From positions 806,001 through 870,000 of the forward strand of contig NC_016454.1 of assembly GCF_000235365.1 (NCBI RefSeq): a stretch of DNA of 64,000 nt, written 5' to 3'. Each line of letters opens with the position of its first letter. Position 1 is the first letter of the stretch. Under the pieces are notes generated by a model. It had not been told where the DNA came from, did not search any database, and was given only the letters and a program-made list of their open reading frames with translations. This document shows positions 40,301 to 48,902 of this stretch, piece after piece. This DNA is from Eremothecium cymbalariae DBVPG#7215 (Eukaryota; Ascomycota; Saccharomycetes; Saccharomycetales; Saccharomycetaceae). A program made the position numbers and the translations under genes.

Positions 40301-40421
40301 CTTCAGATCTATCCTCCCTGGCGTCAACTTCCCCATCACCACTATCTTTATCATCCTGTCGTCTGTCACCGTCATGACTATTCGGAAAAAATCCAAATCT
40401 ATTATAAAACTTTCTACTCAT
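37338..40421 (-). CDS. CHS1: Chs1-type chitin synthase
   Basis: The protein has 1027 residues (S. cerevisiae Chs1 about 1131). A disordered hydrophilic N-terminal about 270 residues precede the catalytic domain: TMYNENDILLARTLKGVMDN, SDGRN, LLDAGTMPGKDSI (D-x-G type), AEDRILCFEI (acceptor Asp) and the processive QRRRWLNGSFFAALYS motif. Five to seven membrane spans follow (about 700-860) and two more near the C-terminus. Division I/II chitin synthase of the plasma membrane; Chs1 repairs chitin at cytokinesis. Located between DTD1 and the YNL193W-like gene as for YNL192W. Confidence 0.92.
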   Translation of the reverse strand: MSRKFYNRFGFFPNSHDGDRRQDDKDSGDGEVDAREDRSEGGLGVVKNIPYPSNIDYQIPGDLQDYRPNRNVHRNMEESHVHRVGRVSDVVSPGNGRQYRTRLGQFNDSIYYGDVNNVNNMETSLESVGMDHGRHKDTLPILRNTEMQYVYGSGRAYSPFAQNYQNDLEERLGYIDQQGDDYQIISYLDSHGEVVNPYGNRQLLFGYGDGDYQYDEEGYKGSSDQFGRLATNSETNDMTTTPVFGSSPGANTMAFLGGTDEDGKQHDLGLLWTPNQTEKVIRKFKLWHGNFVFDCPISERLVLEYAHGMSDGQLTNEYKFMRYQAVTCEPNDFQNNNFTLRQLKYMSPRRTELMVVITMYNENDILLARTLKGVMDNIKHFTKRKRSSVWGPDAWKKICVCIVSDGRNAINERALALMSALGCYQDGFAKDEINGKKVVAHLYEHTTKINISRVTGSKVKLSCGKKTVPVQLLFCLKERNQKKINSHRWAFEAFSEVLQPEVITLLDAGTMPGKDSIYELWREFNDPNIGGACGEIKTDLGLGYSKLFNPLVASQNFEYKMSNILDKTTESNFGFISVLPGAFSAYRFSALKGEPLKKYFMGENLNSTVFVSNMYLAEDRILCFEIVTKKKAQWLLKYCRSSYGSTDVPERIPEFILQRRRWLNGSFFAALYSFVHFYKIWTSGHSLLRKVLLNIEFLYLFITMLSAWFSLSSFFLVFRILTLSLTISYPEHVIFRVLSVVFLWLYGVNVLITFILSLGNKPRGTPKFYLVTFIFFAILMIYMLFCAIFLSANSILKLMSENKLTFQGLITSETFRNLVISMASTYCLYFMASVVYLQPIHMFTSFIQYVLLSPSYINVLNIYAFCNVHDISWGTKGVLAKPLGKIQSKEDGTVNMEIPVSSQEIEYNYEKYMELLTESAPNNTEEKLSFEDEKNSYLATVRSVVIIFWIISNFIIIAIVLETGGIGQYQIMNQIYRTESQTVIVLPKKANIYFSVILWLVGFMAAVRFLGCCIYMLKRVSRRLRCW

Positions 40422-40873
40422 ACTAAAGTTAACTCCATAGTAATAGAGATCCCCTTTAGACCAAAATTCGGTACGTAAATTCTACTTAATCTTTCTAATA
40501 TCATAGTTCTGAGCCCAAAGCAACCTCTAATAACATATTTTATAGATCTTTGTTGTTGCTACGACTGTCACACACTTACTTTACTACTCTAATTTTAAAC
40601 TTTGTGCAATCTGTATCAGACAGGTACAATCAACAAAATTAGAACAGGCAAGTAGGACAAAAAGGAACTTCGAAACAGAACGACACATTTATTCTACTCC
40701 TATGCGCTATTTAGTCCATTACTTGTCTTGGTTTTAGATTTGACAGCAACCGACAGGACAACAAATAGCCATAAATGGTTAACCGAAATCATTTTTGTAT
40801 TCTAAGGCAAATCTTGAATTTCCACTGCACATTTTCTCCGAATGATTTGAGAGGAGGCTGGGGGCTGGTAGTT
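40422..40873. other. Spacer between YNL193W-like 3' end and CHS1 start
   Basis: 452 bp, AT-rich, no ORF or strong site recognised; it is the CHS1 promoter. Confidence 0.4.
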
Positions 40874-42490
40874 TCAGCTAGATAAAACAGTGTATTGTGA
40901 GTTTTCGTTCAAAAATTCTTCGAGATCAGACGCTGTGCGGTATTCAGCTTCTGTGCCTAAAATTACGTGCACCCTGAGTTTTGCCTGCTGGAATATATAG
41001 TTTCGCTTGAGTTTATCTATGATGTACTCACGGAAGCCACAAGAGAGTTGTGCGATGGCTGCAGAGTTGGTGGCTAAGGTTTGTGCGTTTTTAAGTAGGA
41101 GGTTTATAGTGTCGTCAGTCTGTTCTGGGCTTGTAGACGTCTGAAGTTCCTGTTTCTTGATGCAAAAGCGCCTAATCTCATTGTCACAACGACTGTTAAG
41201 GATATCGCAGAGCCGGAAAACAGTGGGGCTTAGTTGGTTGGTATTGTCTTTTGCACTGCCTGAGATCAATTGTGATCTTAAGGATGTAAGTAAGTGTTGG
41301 GCTGTGCGTAAGACTTTGTCTAACATACAACAGAGGGTCCATTCTGGAATACCAGGGGGAGGGTTTGTGCACGCAGTCTGTAAGATATCGACAATGTGTA
41401 GCTGTTCTTCAATTTCTTGGGGATCTGAATTATCTATGAATTTTTCAAGAGTTTGTAGACTGCCGTTTGCAATAATGGACAGCCCTTCAACGGATCGTAT
41501 TGCAAGCTTAAGTTCTTTGGTGTCAACTGTAGTAACTTGAACGAAGGATGACCTGATTTCGTTGACCTGGATGAGAAATCTGGACATGAGATCATCAAGG
41601 TAGTTAATATGTACGTGATTTAGGCCAACTTCATCCATTTTACGAGACTCTATAATCGTTTCTGTTACTGCAGCAATGAATTTATAAATTAACGATAATG
41701 AATCGATTAATGTTTGAGGGGTAATACTATCAGACATTTCAGCAACCTCTGTATCACTATGCATTGGCTGATTAACAGGTATTCCATCTACTTCCTTGAG
41801 ATTCTTCTTAGCGTCTTCAATTACCTTTGCATCGGATTCGGTTTCCATTGAAGAATCATTCTCTAATGCGTCTAATTGGACTTGTAGTAACTTGTGAGAT
41901 AGCTCAATGAATTGCTTACAAACCTGAAGGAATTTTTCGGGTATTAAAGGTTCGCTGAATTCAACATACATGAGGTAACATGTCAATAAGTTGAAGTAGA
42001 GATCCCAGCCATGTTGATCAGGGAAAGACACTAATACTGCCTCAAACTTGGTTAATATAACATCAATTGGTATCAGCAACCCCTCCAGATCGGTTATTCC
42101 ATCTAGGTTCACGTATTTTAGAAGATTTATATAGCCATTTGCAGCGGTATACTCCGTGAATATCATCAATAACAAGCGCGTTTGGTTGTACAGAATGTTA
42201 TACGAGTCATCGCTAGTGTTACAGCTCATACCTAAAGCCTTCTCGTAAAGTTGAAACGCATTTGCGTAAGAGCGTAACGTCTTAACTACATCTGACAACA
42301 TCCATCGTTCTGCTTGTTCTTCGAGATGAACAGCTTCTTCATAGAGTTCTTCCTGTGTCTTTGGTTGCTGCTGTTCCGCTCCTTTGGTCTTTTTGGACCT
42401 GATTTCTACATTGAAATGGTTAATAACTGTTTGATACTCTGCAACTGGTCGTCTATTATCAATTCACATACTTCTGCCTGTTCTCTTCAT
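40874..42490 (-). CDS. YNL193W-like protein, predicted two exons
   Basis: Proposed CDS: exon 1 is 42490-42472 (19 nt) and exon 2 is 42405-40874, giving 516 residues. Without splicing the first ATG is at 42301 (475 residues). But the frame remains open upstream and encodes a conserved-looking charged helix KTQEELYEEAVHLEEQAERW that has no ATG before an in-frame stop. The predicted exon adds MKRTGRKIRSKKTKG. The first 60 residues of exon 2 (SYANAFQLYEKAL...) look like a TPR helix pair; the remainder is alpha-helical with an acidic linker. The position between CHS1 and CDC13 corresponds to YNL193W (about 558 residues, function unknown). The 516-residue form is closer in size. Confidence 0.72.
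42406..42471 (-). other. Predicted intron near the 5' end of the YNL193W-like gene (66 nt)
   Basis: 5' splice site GTATGT (42471-42466), branch-like TATTAAC 14 nt before the end, and 3' splice site TGTAG (ends 42406). Splicing joins exon 1 phase 1 to the open exon 2 frame. Length is similar to the DTD1 intron (70 nt). Confidence 0.6.
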
Positions 42491-42598
42491 TGCTCATCGC
42501 TCTTCATGTATATAAATCGTTCATCTTGCAGCCGAATGTAATGCTGATAAACTTTCGTCAAGCAAAAGATTAAATAAAAACTATCGCCTAACAAAACT

Positions 42599-42637
42599 AT
42601 GCTCGAACTGTGGATTAACATCGTCAATGTCAAGTAA
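42599..42637 (+). other. Short uORF overlapping the CDC13 start
   Basis: ATG at 42599 opens a 12-codon frame (MLELWINIVNVK then TAA at 42635-42637) that overlaps the CDC13 ATG (42627) by 11 nt in another frame. The CDC13 mRNA start is unknown, so it may or may not be in the transcript. Confidence 0.5.
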
Positions 42638-45350
42638 CTACCGGTACATTTCGAAACCCTCTGAATTGTTACATTATTATTCTAAAGAAGAAATAATAAC
42701 ACAGAAAGTAGAATTTATTTCCGTGCTTACTAGAATAACGTTCTCTTCGTCTGCAGATTCGTTATTATATCTACAAAACTTTGAACATGGTAGAGAAGAC
42801 AAAGTTCCATACATCGCAAGACTGGCATGCAAGAATTCTGAACAAGTTCGATTGGTGAGGATGGTGCTACAACTTTTGTTTAACAACTTTGGCCTTGATA
42901 TCAGTATCTCTGATAGTGATCCCGGCTTTGACATTGATAACATCTATTATAAAAGACTATGTTTTGTAAGATGCAAGGGTACATTGGTTACCAATCAAAA
43001 CAAGGGCAGTATACTATTGCATGAAATTCTTAGCATTGATATGAATAAGGAACTTAGCAACGAAAATGTAAGCTCCAGGAAATTGTCTGCGGTTGACTGG
43101 GCAGTACTCAACCAAATAGTTGATAATTTGGTTAAATTAGACAAGCATATTAATCATGAATTCAAGATTAAGAAACTTCTGAACTGTACCACGAAATTCC
43201 GCGAGTATCTGAAGTTCAGAATGCAGCGCCTAGAGTCAGCTCATATGCATGTTAACCCAATGTTTGGCATGAATAAATCCCTTTATGTGCAAGAATCACA
43301 AGATGAGTTTAATTCTCAGAGAGAAGAACCCTACTTTAACTCAATTGGAGGAGGATATGGTGGATTTTACATGCCCAATTCAATGACTAACCTTGAGGAT
43401 AGTATTGTAGATAATGATCCAATTGAACATACAGATCACATGGCTTCTGTCGGATGCCCCACATTGGGAACTTCAAAACCAACAAGTGGTGTAAATAATA
43501 TGACATCCAACAATGAATCTCAATGTGGGATGTTTTGCCCTATTACAGAAATATTGTCTATTCATGAAAAGAGGAAACCAGGAAGTCTACCCATAAACCA
43601 TGACCAAGATAACTATTCAACAAGTTTATCTATGTCAACTATAGGCGAGGTAGAATCGTCTAATAAAAAACGTTTTTTGAATTCCGCTACTAATTCTGCT
43701 CCGGTTACTTCTAAAAGGAAAATGCGGAGTGTTAATGGCATTAAAGAGCATCCTCTCTCTACTGATACTCTAGCTGAAGTAGAACTCAATACGAAATTCT
43801 CGGTTACTTGCAAAGTAGCGGGGATTAGACCAAATATTTTTGAAGAGTTTACTTCAACCAATAATTCTCTCCTGATATATTTACCCGTCGATAATACCTT
43901 TGATCTATCGTATATGGATCCTAACAAAAACTGCATTGAAATATACTCATCAGATGCCAAATTTTTATTTGAAAAATGTGATATTGATGCGAGTTTATCA
44001 CATCAAGATGCAATATCTCAATTAACGTATATCTTAATGGATTCAGAAATCTCTGTAACCTTTAAAAAAGAAAAATTGTTTTTCACTAATTATCATTACA
44101 CATTTTGTTGGGAATTAGAGGATTTAAAATTAATGAACCATGTTCCTTCTCAGGAATTGTCCTCGCCATCTCCAAAAGTGCAACTTCCTAATAACAGTCT
44201 TCAGGAGGCTACCCAAATACCTTTTCAAAGAGCGATCACTATTCCAATTAATGAGATTACATCCACCACGACATGTGTTACCGTATTTGCGATGTTAATT
44301 TGCGCTAAGATTTCTTCTAAATCTAAAGTGCATCATTTCTCTTTTACTGATTTTACGTCAAACCCAAATATAGGCTGTAAAATAGACCCATATCTGAATG
44401 ACTATAGTATCCGGTTACGAGAAAATGAATGTATTTATGTCAAGGCGTACCCGGAATTCCTGGTCAATTTCGATAAGTTTACGGTAAAATACTATAACAG
44501 AAAACTAGTCGACTGTTACAATGGTCGTGACGCTAACTTGACAAACTTTGGAATGGTATTCAGGCTTAAGTTAGACATAAAAACATATAACAATAAGCAT
44601 AATGGGATTGTAAGGGACGTACTACTGGTAACAAACACTACAAAGTTTTCTGCAGTAGAGGAAATATTACTTCAGAAATTCTATGCACGAGCCTTTGAAA
44701 GGATCCCACAAAAGTGTTTCTATCACAATTACAAACGGTATGGTATATCTTTCCCAATCGATCTGCTCGGACAAAACATCAAGTCTCTTGAACCTAAATG
44801 TACTACTTCTACCACCACTACCCCAATTCAGCCAAACATGGCGACAACCCCTACATCATCCGTCAGCGCAAAAAAAACAGTTCAATCTCACATTCCAACC
44901 ATCAACCAAGATATTATATCGTACAACATTCAGCGAATTGAAGATGTTACTTATTTCAACTCTACAGAAATATATGCAAGCGGAAACCTGTATCTAATTA
45001 AAGCAAAAATACTTTCCGCCACAGTCGATGGCTCTAAGGTGACTATGTACCTTACGGATGATGCGCCTCTTCGGAACAAAATGAATCCCAATGAAGTCCT
45101 GAAGGTAGAAATTTTAGGCAAGTCGAACATGAACTACTTTTGCGGTGATAGCGGAAAAACTCTAGAAGAAGAGCTCGAAGCTTTGATATTGAAAACCTTC
45201 AACTTTTTCCTTCTACCAGCAAAGATTAAACTGTCGCCTACTACAAGTCTGCTAACGTGGTGCCCCGCAGAATGTTCCCTAGATGACTTAAAATCACAGG
45301 CACAGTCCTCAGATAATCTTATTAAGGTAGAAAATACGAGCTCTTCATGA
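42627..45350 (+). CDS. CDC13: Cdc13, telomeric single-strand DNA-binding protein
   Basis: The protein has 907 residues (S. cerevisiae about 924). An N-terminal OB-like region (about 1-200) is followed by a low-complexity region containing a STOP-like Asn/Ser segment. The DNA-binding OB domain lies at about 565-690, recognisable by HHFSFTDFTSNPNIGCKIDPYL and GIVRDVLLVTNT. A C-terminal OB domain (about 760-885) ends with the hydrophobic KTFNFFLLPAKIKL block. Cdc13 caps telomeres with Stn1-Ten1 and recruits telomerase. The low conservation along its length is normal for Cdc13. It is divergent from the YNL193W-like gene (137 bp) and is YDL220C in S. cerevisiae. Confidence 0.88.
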   Translation: MSSNYRYISKPSELLHYYSKEEIITQKVEFISVLTRITFSSSADSLLYLQNFEHGREDKVPYIARLACKNSEQVRLVRMVLQLLFNNFGLDISISDSDPGFDIDNIYYKRLCFVRCKGTLVTNQNKGSILLHEILSIDMNKELSNENVSSRKLSAVDWAVLNQIVDNLVKLDKHINHEFKIKKLLNCTTKFREYLKFRMQRLESAHMHVNPMFGMNKSLYVQESQDEFNSQREEPYFNSIGGGYGGFYMPNSMTNLEDSIVDNDPIEHTDHMASVGCPTLGTSKPTSGVNNMTSNNESQCGMFCPITEILSIHEKRKPGSLPINHDQDNYSTSLSMSTIGEVESSNKKRFLNSATNSAPVTSKRKMRSVNGIKEHPLSTDTLAEVELNTKFSVTCKVAGIRPNIFEEFTSTNNSLLIYLPVDNTFDLSYMDPNKNCIEIYSSDAKFLFEKCDIDASLSHQDAISQLTYILMDSEISVTFKKEKLFFTNYHYTFCWELEDLKLMNHVPSQELSSPSPKVQLPNNSLQEATQIPFQRAITIPINEITSTTTCVTVFAMLICAKISSKSKVHHFSFTDFTSNPNIGCKIDPYLNDYSIRLRENECIYVKAYPEFLVNFDKFTVKYYNRKLVDCYNGRDANLTNFGMVFRLKLDIKTYNNKHNGIVRDVLLVTNTTKFSAVEEILLQKFYARAFERIPQKCFYHNYKRYGISFPIDLLGQNIKSLEPKCTTSTTTTPIQPNMATTPTSSVSAKKTVQSHIPTINQDIISYNIQRIEDVTYFNSTEIYASGNLYLIKAKILSATVDGSKVTMYLTDDAPLRNKMNPNEVLKVEILGKSNMNYFCGDSGKTLEEELEALILKTFNFFLLPAKIKLSPTTSLLTWCPAECSLDDLKSQAQSSDNLIKVENTSSS

Positions 45351-45949
45351 GTCTCCCGCATTTTCTCGCCATAAAATCTTAAGATGGCTTCAAAAAAAAA
45401 GCCAAGGGTAGACGGGCATTTTGTTTGTAAAAATAAAATAAAAATATTCATTAAGTCGCGTTGATGCAAAAACGTTGCTCAACCTTTGAACATTTCTCGA
45501 GGAACCTTAAAATTCGAAGCTATATTGTTGCTTTATTCGTAGAGTTTTACCTTAATTAGTTCAACACTCTGCTTTTTTCGGGCTTTATTATGCACGAGAG
45601 AATCGCAACTTTTCAAAATGAATCGCAACGGCCTTTTTCAGGAAAGTCCAGAGTTTATCGCCCCGGAAATTAAGTAAGCAAACGGCGCTGGACCCTGACG
45701 TTGTGTAAAACATTTCAAAAAACCAGTACGTCTCTGGATAATTAATGTGTTCTGTACGATGTAAAAGGGGTTTGATCAGGTAAAAGCAAAAATAGTGATG
45801 AGTTAAATCGAATAGTTTACGATCACATTTCCTGGGTCGAGAGCTGATACTTAAAGTGAGAGGATACATAATGTGCGACTTTTCAAGCTCCCATTACTAC
45901 CCTCTTGATCTATTTTCAGACGTCAATAGCGTTCAATAGAAATTTCAAG
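45351..45949. other. Intergenic region CDC13-FMP45
   Basis: 599 bp. Small ORFs on the minus strand overlap the CDC13 3' end and are not convincing. No clear regulatory site apart from A-rich tracts. Confidence 0.4.
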
Positions 45950-47257
45950 ATGAAGTTTAAAGGAATCATTACATCGTTTTCGTTTCTATTATTACTAGGC
46001 TCAAGTTTATTGGCCCTTTTTAATATATTGTCCGGTGCCAGACACACTGGTGTGTTGAGGAACTTCTACTGGTTAGAAGCTGACACCTCAGGCTTTAACG
46101 ATGCGCCTGGAAATACCAGATGGTACAACTACAACTGGTGTGAGTTTTCAGATGGGCGCACTGGCCGCTGCTCTAACAGAAAGGTCCCAGTGGCCTTCTC
46201 TCCAAAGGATAACTTTGGTTACACTGAAGAAATGCCAAACACGTTTTTGCAGAAACGTAATACCTACTACTGGTTATCCAGATTTGCCTGGGTTACTTTG
46301 TTGTTGGCCTTGATTTTCATGCTTTCCGCTTTGCTTCCACACATCTTGGCTATATTTACTGAGCGTGCTCATGTTATCTCCACTTTCCCATTGTGGTTTG
46401 CTTTGTTTTTCCTAACATTGTCAGCTTGTTTGTACACTGCCTGCTATGTTAAGGGACGTAACGCCTTCCACCGCAGAAACCGTTATGCTAAGTTAGGAAA
46501 GAGGAACTTCTGGTTTATCTGGGTTTCTGTGTTCTTATTAGGTCTCAACTGTCTATGGTCCACGTTCTTGGCTGCCAGCAGAGCTGTTACCTTGTACAAG
46601 AACCGCAGCCATAAGTCTGACACCTACTATGACCACCCTTCTGACAGGTCTTTTGACAATAGCACTGCCGTTCACAGTGGTGCCTCTGCCCCTCAAAGAA
46701 AGACTTTCTTCAACAAGGATACTGGTAGACCTAAGGGCTCTAACTATGACGGTGAAGTCCTTGCAGACAGCCGTGATGCTGGCTATAGTGGCAACCATAA
46801 CACCTACGGTGCTGATCGCACGCCTCACGTTTCTGCTCCTAAGACTGCTGCTGGCTACACCGGCTCCGCCGCTCAACCAAACTCTGCCTACGCTACTCAG
46901 CCAACCTCAAACTACACTCCTAGCACCCCAGCTGCTGCATACAGAGGCAATGAAGTCAACACCCCTAGTGCCAAAGTTAGCTCTCCAACGAAGCCAACAT
47001 ACGATGCTGACAAGGATTTCAAGGCCGTCAACTACGACGCCTACAACTCCCAAAGCACTACTGCCCCAAAGCAGGCTCCATATCCAGCTGGTTCTGAAAC
47101 TTATAGAGGGGGTGATAACAATGGCTACTATACCCCTGTAAACAGGAATTCGGGAAGAATCGTTGATCCTACGGAATACCAAGGCAAGCCTGGTACTGGG
47201 CATGACTTAGGCGTTATGGCTGCTCAAACTGCATCCAACGCTGCCAAGGCCATTTGA
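45950..47257 (+). CDS. FMP45: FMP45/YNL194C-type SUR7-family eisosome protein
   Basis: 435 residues from the ATG at 45950 (the frame upstream begins without an ATG). SUR7/PalI topology: first membrane segment at about 8-28 (SFSFLLLLGSSLLALFNIL), an extracellular loop with a conserved GARHTGVLRNFYWLEADTSGF and a two-Cys WCEFSDGRTGRC motif, then three further membrane segments (about 108-130, 147-168, 184-206). The C-terminal about 220 residues are hydrophilic and Ala/Pro/Thr/Tyr-rich with TP motifs. Fmp45 and YNL194C are plasma-membrane domain proteins involved in endocytosis, sphingolipid content and sporulation. S. cerevisiae proteins are about 300 residues, so the tail is longer here. The single gene represents the ancestor of the pair. 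Confidence 0.85.
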   Translation: MKFKGIITSFSFLLLLGSSLLALFNILSGARHTGVLRNFYWLEADTSGFNDAPGNTRWYNYNWCEFSDGRTGRCSNRKVPVAFSPKDNFGYTEEMPNTFLQKRNTYYWLSRFAWVTLLLALIFMLSALLPHILAIFTERAHVISTFPLWFALFFLTLSACLYTACYVKGRNAFHRRNRYAKLGKRNFWFIWVSVFLLGLNCLWSTFLAASRAVTLYKNRSHKSDTYYDHPSDRSFDNSTAVHSGASAPQRKTFFNKDTGRPKGSNYDGEVLADSRDAGYSGNHNTYGADRTPHVSAPKTAAGYTGSAAQPNSAYATQPTSNYTPSTPAAAYRGNEVNTPSAKVSSPTKPTYDADKDFKAVNYDAYNSQSTTAPKQAPYPAGSETYRGGDNNGYYTPVNRNSGRIVDPTEYQGKPGTGHDLGVMAAQTASNAAKAI

Positions 47258-47837
47258 ATCCAAGTTTTCGATCTCAAAAAAAGAGTCGCCTAATTTCTAA
47301 TATTAATAATATGAAATTTATTTCAGCTTCCATCGCTATATGATTTACTAATAAAGGGAAAGTCGTTGAAGTATTGTCTAGCACGTCACACCTGGGCCCA
47401 CCTTTGGTAGATAACATATTGGCACAGACTTTTAAATTCCGCACATCGATGGCTTCCTTAATATGTCTTGTTTTAGTTCAATAGGTACGTACTTCGTCTA
47501 CTTTACAACCTATTAATAGGTTTCCTCGGGTTGGGATAGATGATATGTGTATAGTTATAACCGACGAATTGGTATTTAATTATATTAAGTTATCTAGCTA
47601 GTTTCGGTAAATGACATCCAATACCAAAAGGAGGTGTTTTTGCGTTGAAATGTTGTCCTAGCAGCAGGAATGTGCGGGATGATCGTTTGTATGATTAGTC
47701 CGACAACTTTTAAAGGTAAACTTCCCATGTCATGGAAAAGAAAAGGGTGGCGAGGTATGAAGCAACTCTTCTCCCAAGACAAGCTACTTTCTCACATCTA
47801 CAAGTGAAGCGACTAACACACTTTAAGTAAGACAGCA
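47258..47837. other. Intergenic region FMP45 to unrecognised gene
   Basis: 580 bp, AT-rich; contains a CTATTAATAGG-like short palindrome near 47510. No gene seen. Confidence 0.35.
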
Positions 47838-48902
47838 ATGAGCAAGGATAGTAATGGATGTAAGAGAAACAACAGCAAGGGTAAGCATCTGGGTAATAGG
47901 AACAAGCTGAAATCGGAGAACGGGGGAGATCGTAACGGGCCCTCGGCGGCTACAGGCAAGAATGGTAAAACACAGAATAATAAAGTTGATAAGAAGATGA
48001 ACAGCGGTGATTCCCATGATGTGAGCAGTAACAACAGCAGCTGCAACAGCAGTGGTTATAACAACCATGGTAGTGCAAATGCATCCAACATAGGCAACAT
48101 TGCTGGGGCAAACAACGCCAACGCCAACGCCAGTAATGGTGCAGGCCCCAATAGTATCAGTGGGAACATAAAGGAAGGAAGCATTGCATGGAGGGAAGTA
48201 AACTACGGCAACCCAGAATTTGTTTTTAAAGAACCCAAAAATGGGCCTAAACCTGTGATGGTCTCTAGGGGCGTCCAAACTTCAAACATAACACAGGTGC
48301 AATTAAGGCATTTATTCGGCGATAGCGCCTCCGCGCACAGAGGGAACAGTGTTTACGCTAGCTTGGTCAGCATATCGTCCTCATCCTCGGTTGCATCATC
48401 ATCATCATCATTGCCACCACTACCACAACTGTCGTCCGCAACGCCACAGCAGGTCCAACTAGATGACTGTGCAGTGGTTACTGGAGACGAAGATGAAAAT
48501 CCACAGACTGAGACCATACGTCAAAGACAAGACAGCTGCTGCTCCCCTCTCAGCTCTCAAAACAAAGACACTACCCTATCAAGCTTTACGTCTTTCAGCA
48601 GCATAGACAACGGCTACCAAATCCGATACCAACTGAAAAGAAATGAAGACGCCTGTGCAAAAACGGGACAACGCCCAACAAATAAGGCCAACCTCGAACT
48701 AAAACTCTCAAGGCTTGTTAGAGCGTGTCGCCGCTACTCAGACGACCGCAACGACAACTCCACTACACTGACTCACCTTGGTTGGCAGGCTATCCCTCTT
48801 TGCTGCAGTCAAGCATTAAAGCTCTCCGAACCCGTCATCATCAACGACCAGCAGTCAACCTGCGGCACGGGACTATCTGCAGACACAAGCGAGGGTCTCT
48901 AA
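47838..48902 (+). CDS. Uncharacterised hydrophilic protein, possible Edc1-like motif
   Basis: 354 residues, not recognised. The N-terminus is basic, Asn/Ser/Gly-rich (about 1-110). A short ordered-looking core at about 118-150 reads W-R-E-V-N-Y-G-N-P-E-F, then FKEPKNGPKP, then a SRGVQTSN and QLRHLFG segment. The rest is Ser-rich with SSSS runs, then a basic patch (about 285-300). No membrane segment or signal peptide. The Y-x4-F-x4-P-x3-PKP pattern (123-139) resembles the C-terminal PNRC/Edc1 motif of decapping activators, but the match is weak and not diagnostic. By position (between FMP45/YNL194C and WHI3/WHI4) it could correspond to YNL195C/HBT1 or SLZ1, though I see no convincing similarity to either. 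Codon bias is rich in C-ending codons compared with its neighbours. Confidence 0.7.
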   Translation: MSKDSNGCKRNNSKGKHLGNRNKLKSENGGDRNGPSAATGKNGKTQNNKVDKKMNSGDSHDVSSNNSSCNSSGYNNHGSANASNIGNIAGANNANANASNGAGPNSISGNIKEGSIAWREVNYGNPEFVFKEPKNGPKPVMVSRGVQTSNITQVQLRHLFGDSASAHRGNSVYASLVSISSSSSVASSSSSLPPLPQLSSATPQQVQLDDCAVVTGDEDENPQTETIRQRQDSCCSPLSSQNKDTTLSSFTSFSSIDNGYQIRYQLKRNEDACAKTGQRPTNKANLELKLSRLVRACRRYSDDRNDNSTTLTHLGWQAIPLCCSQALKLSEPVIINDQQSTCGTGLSADTSEGL

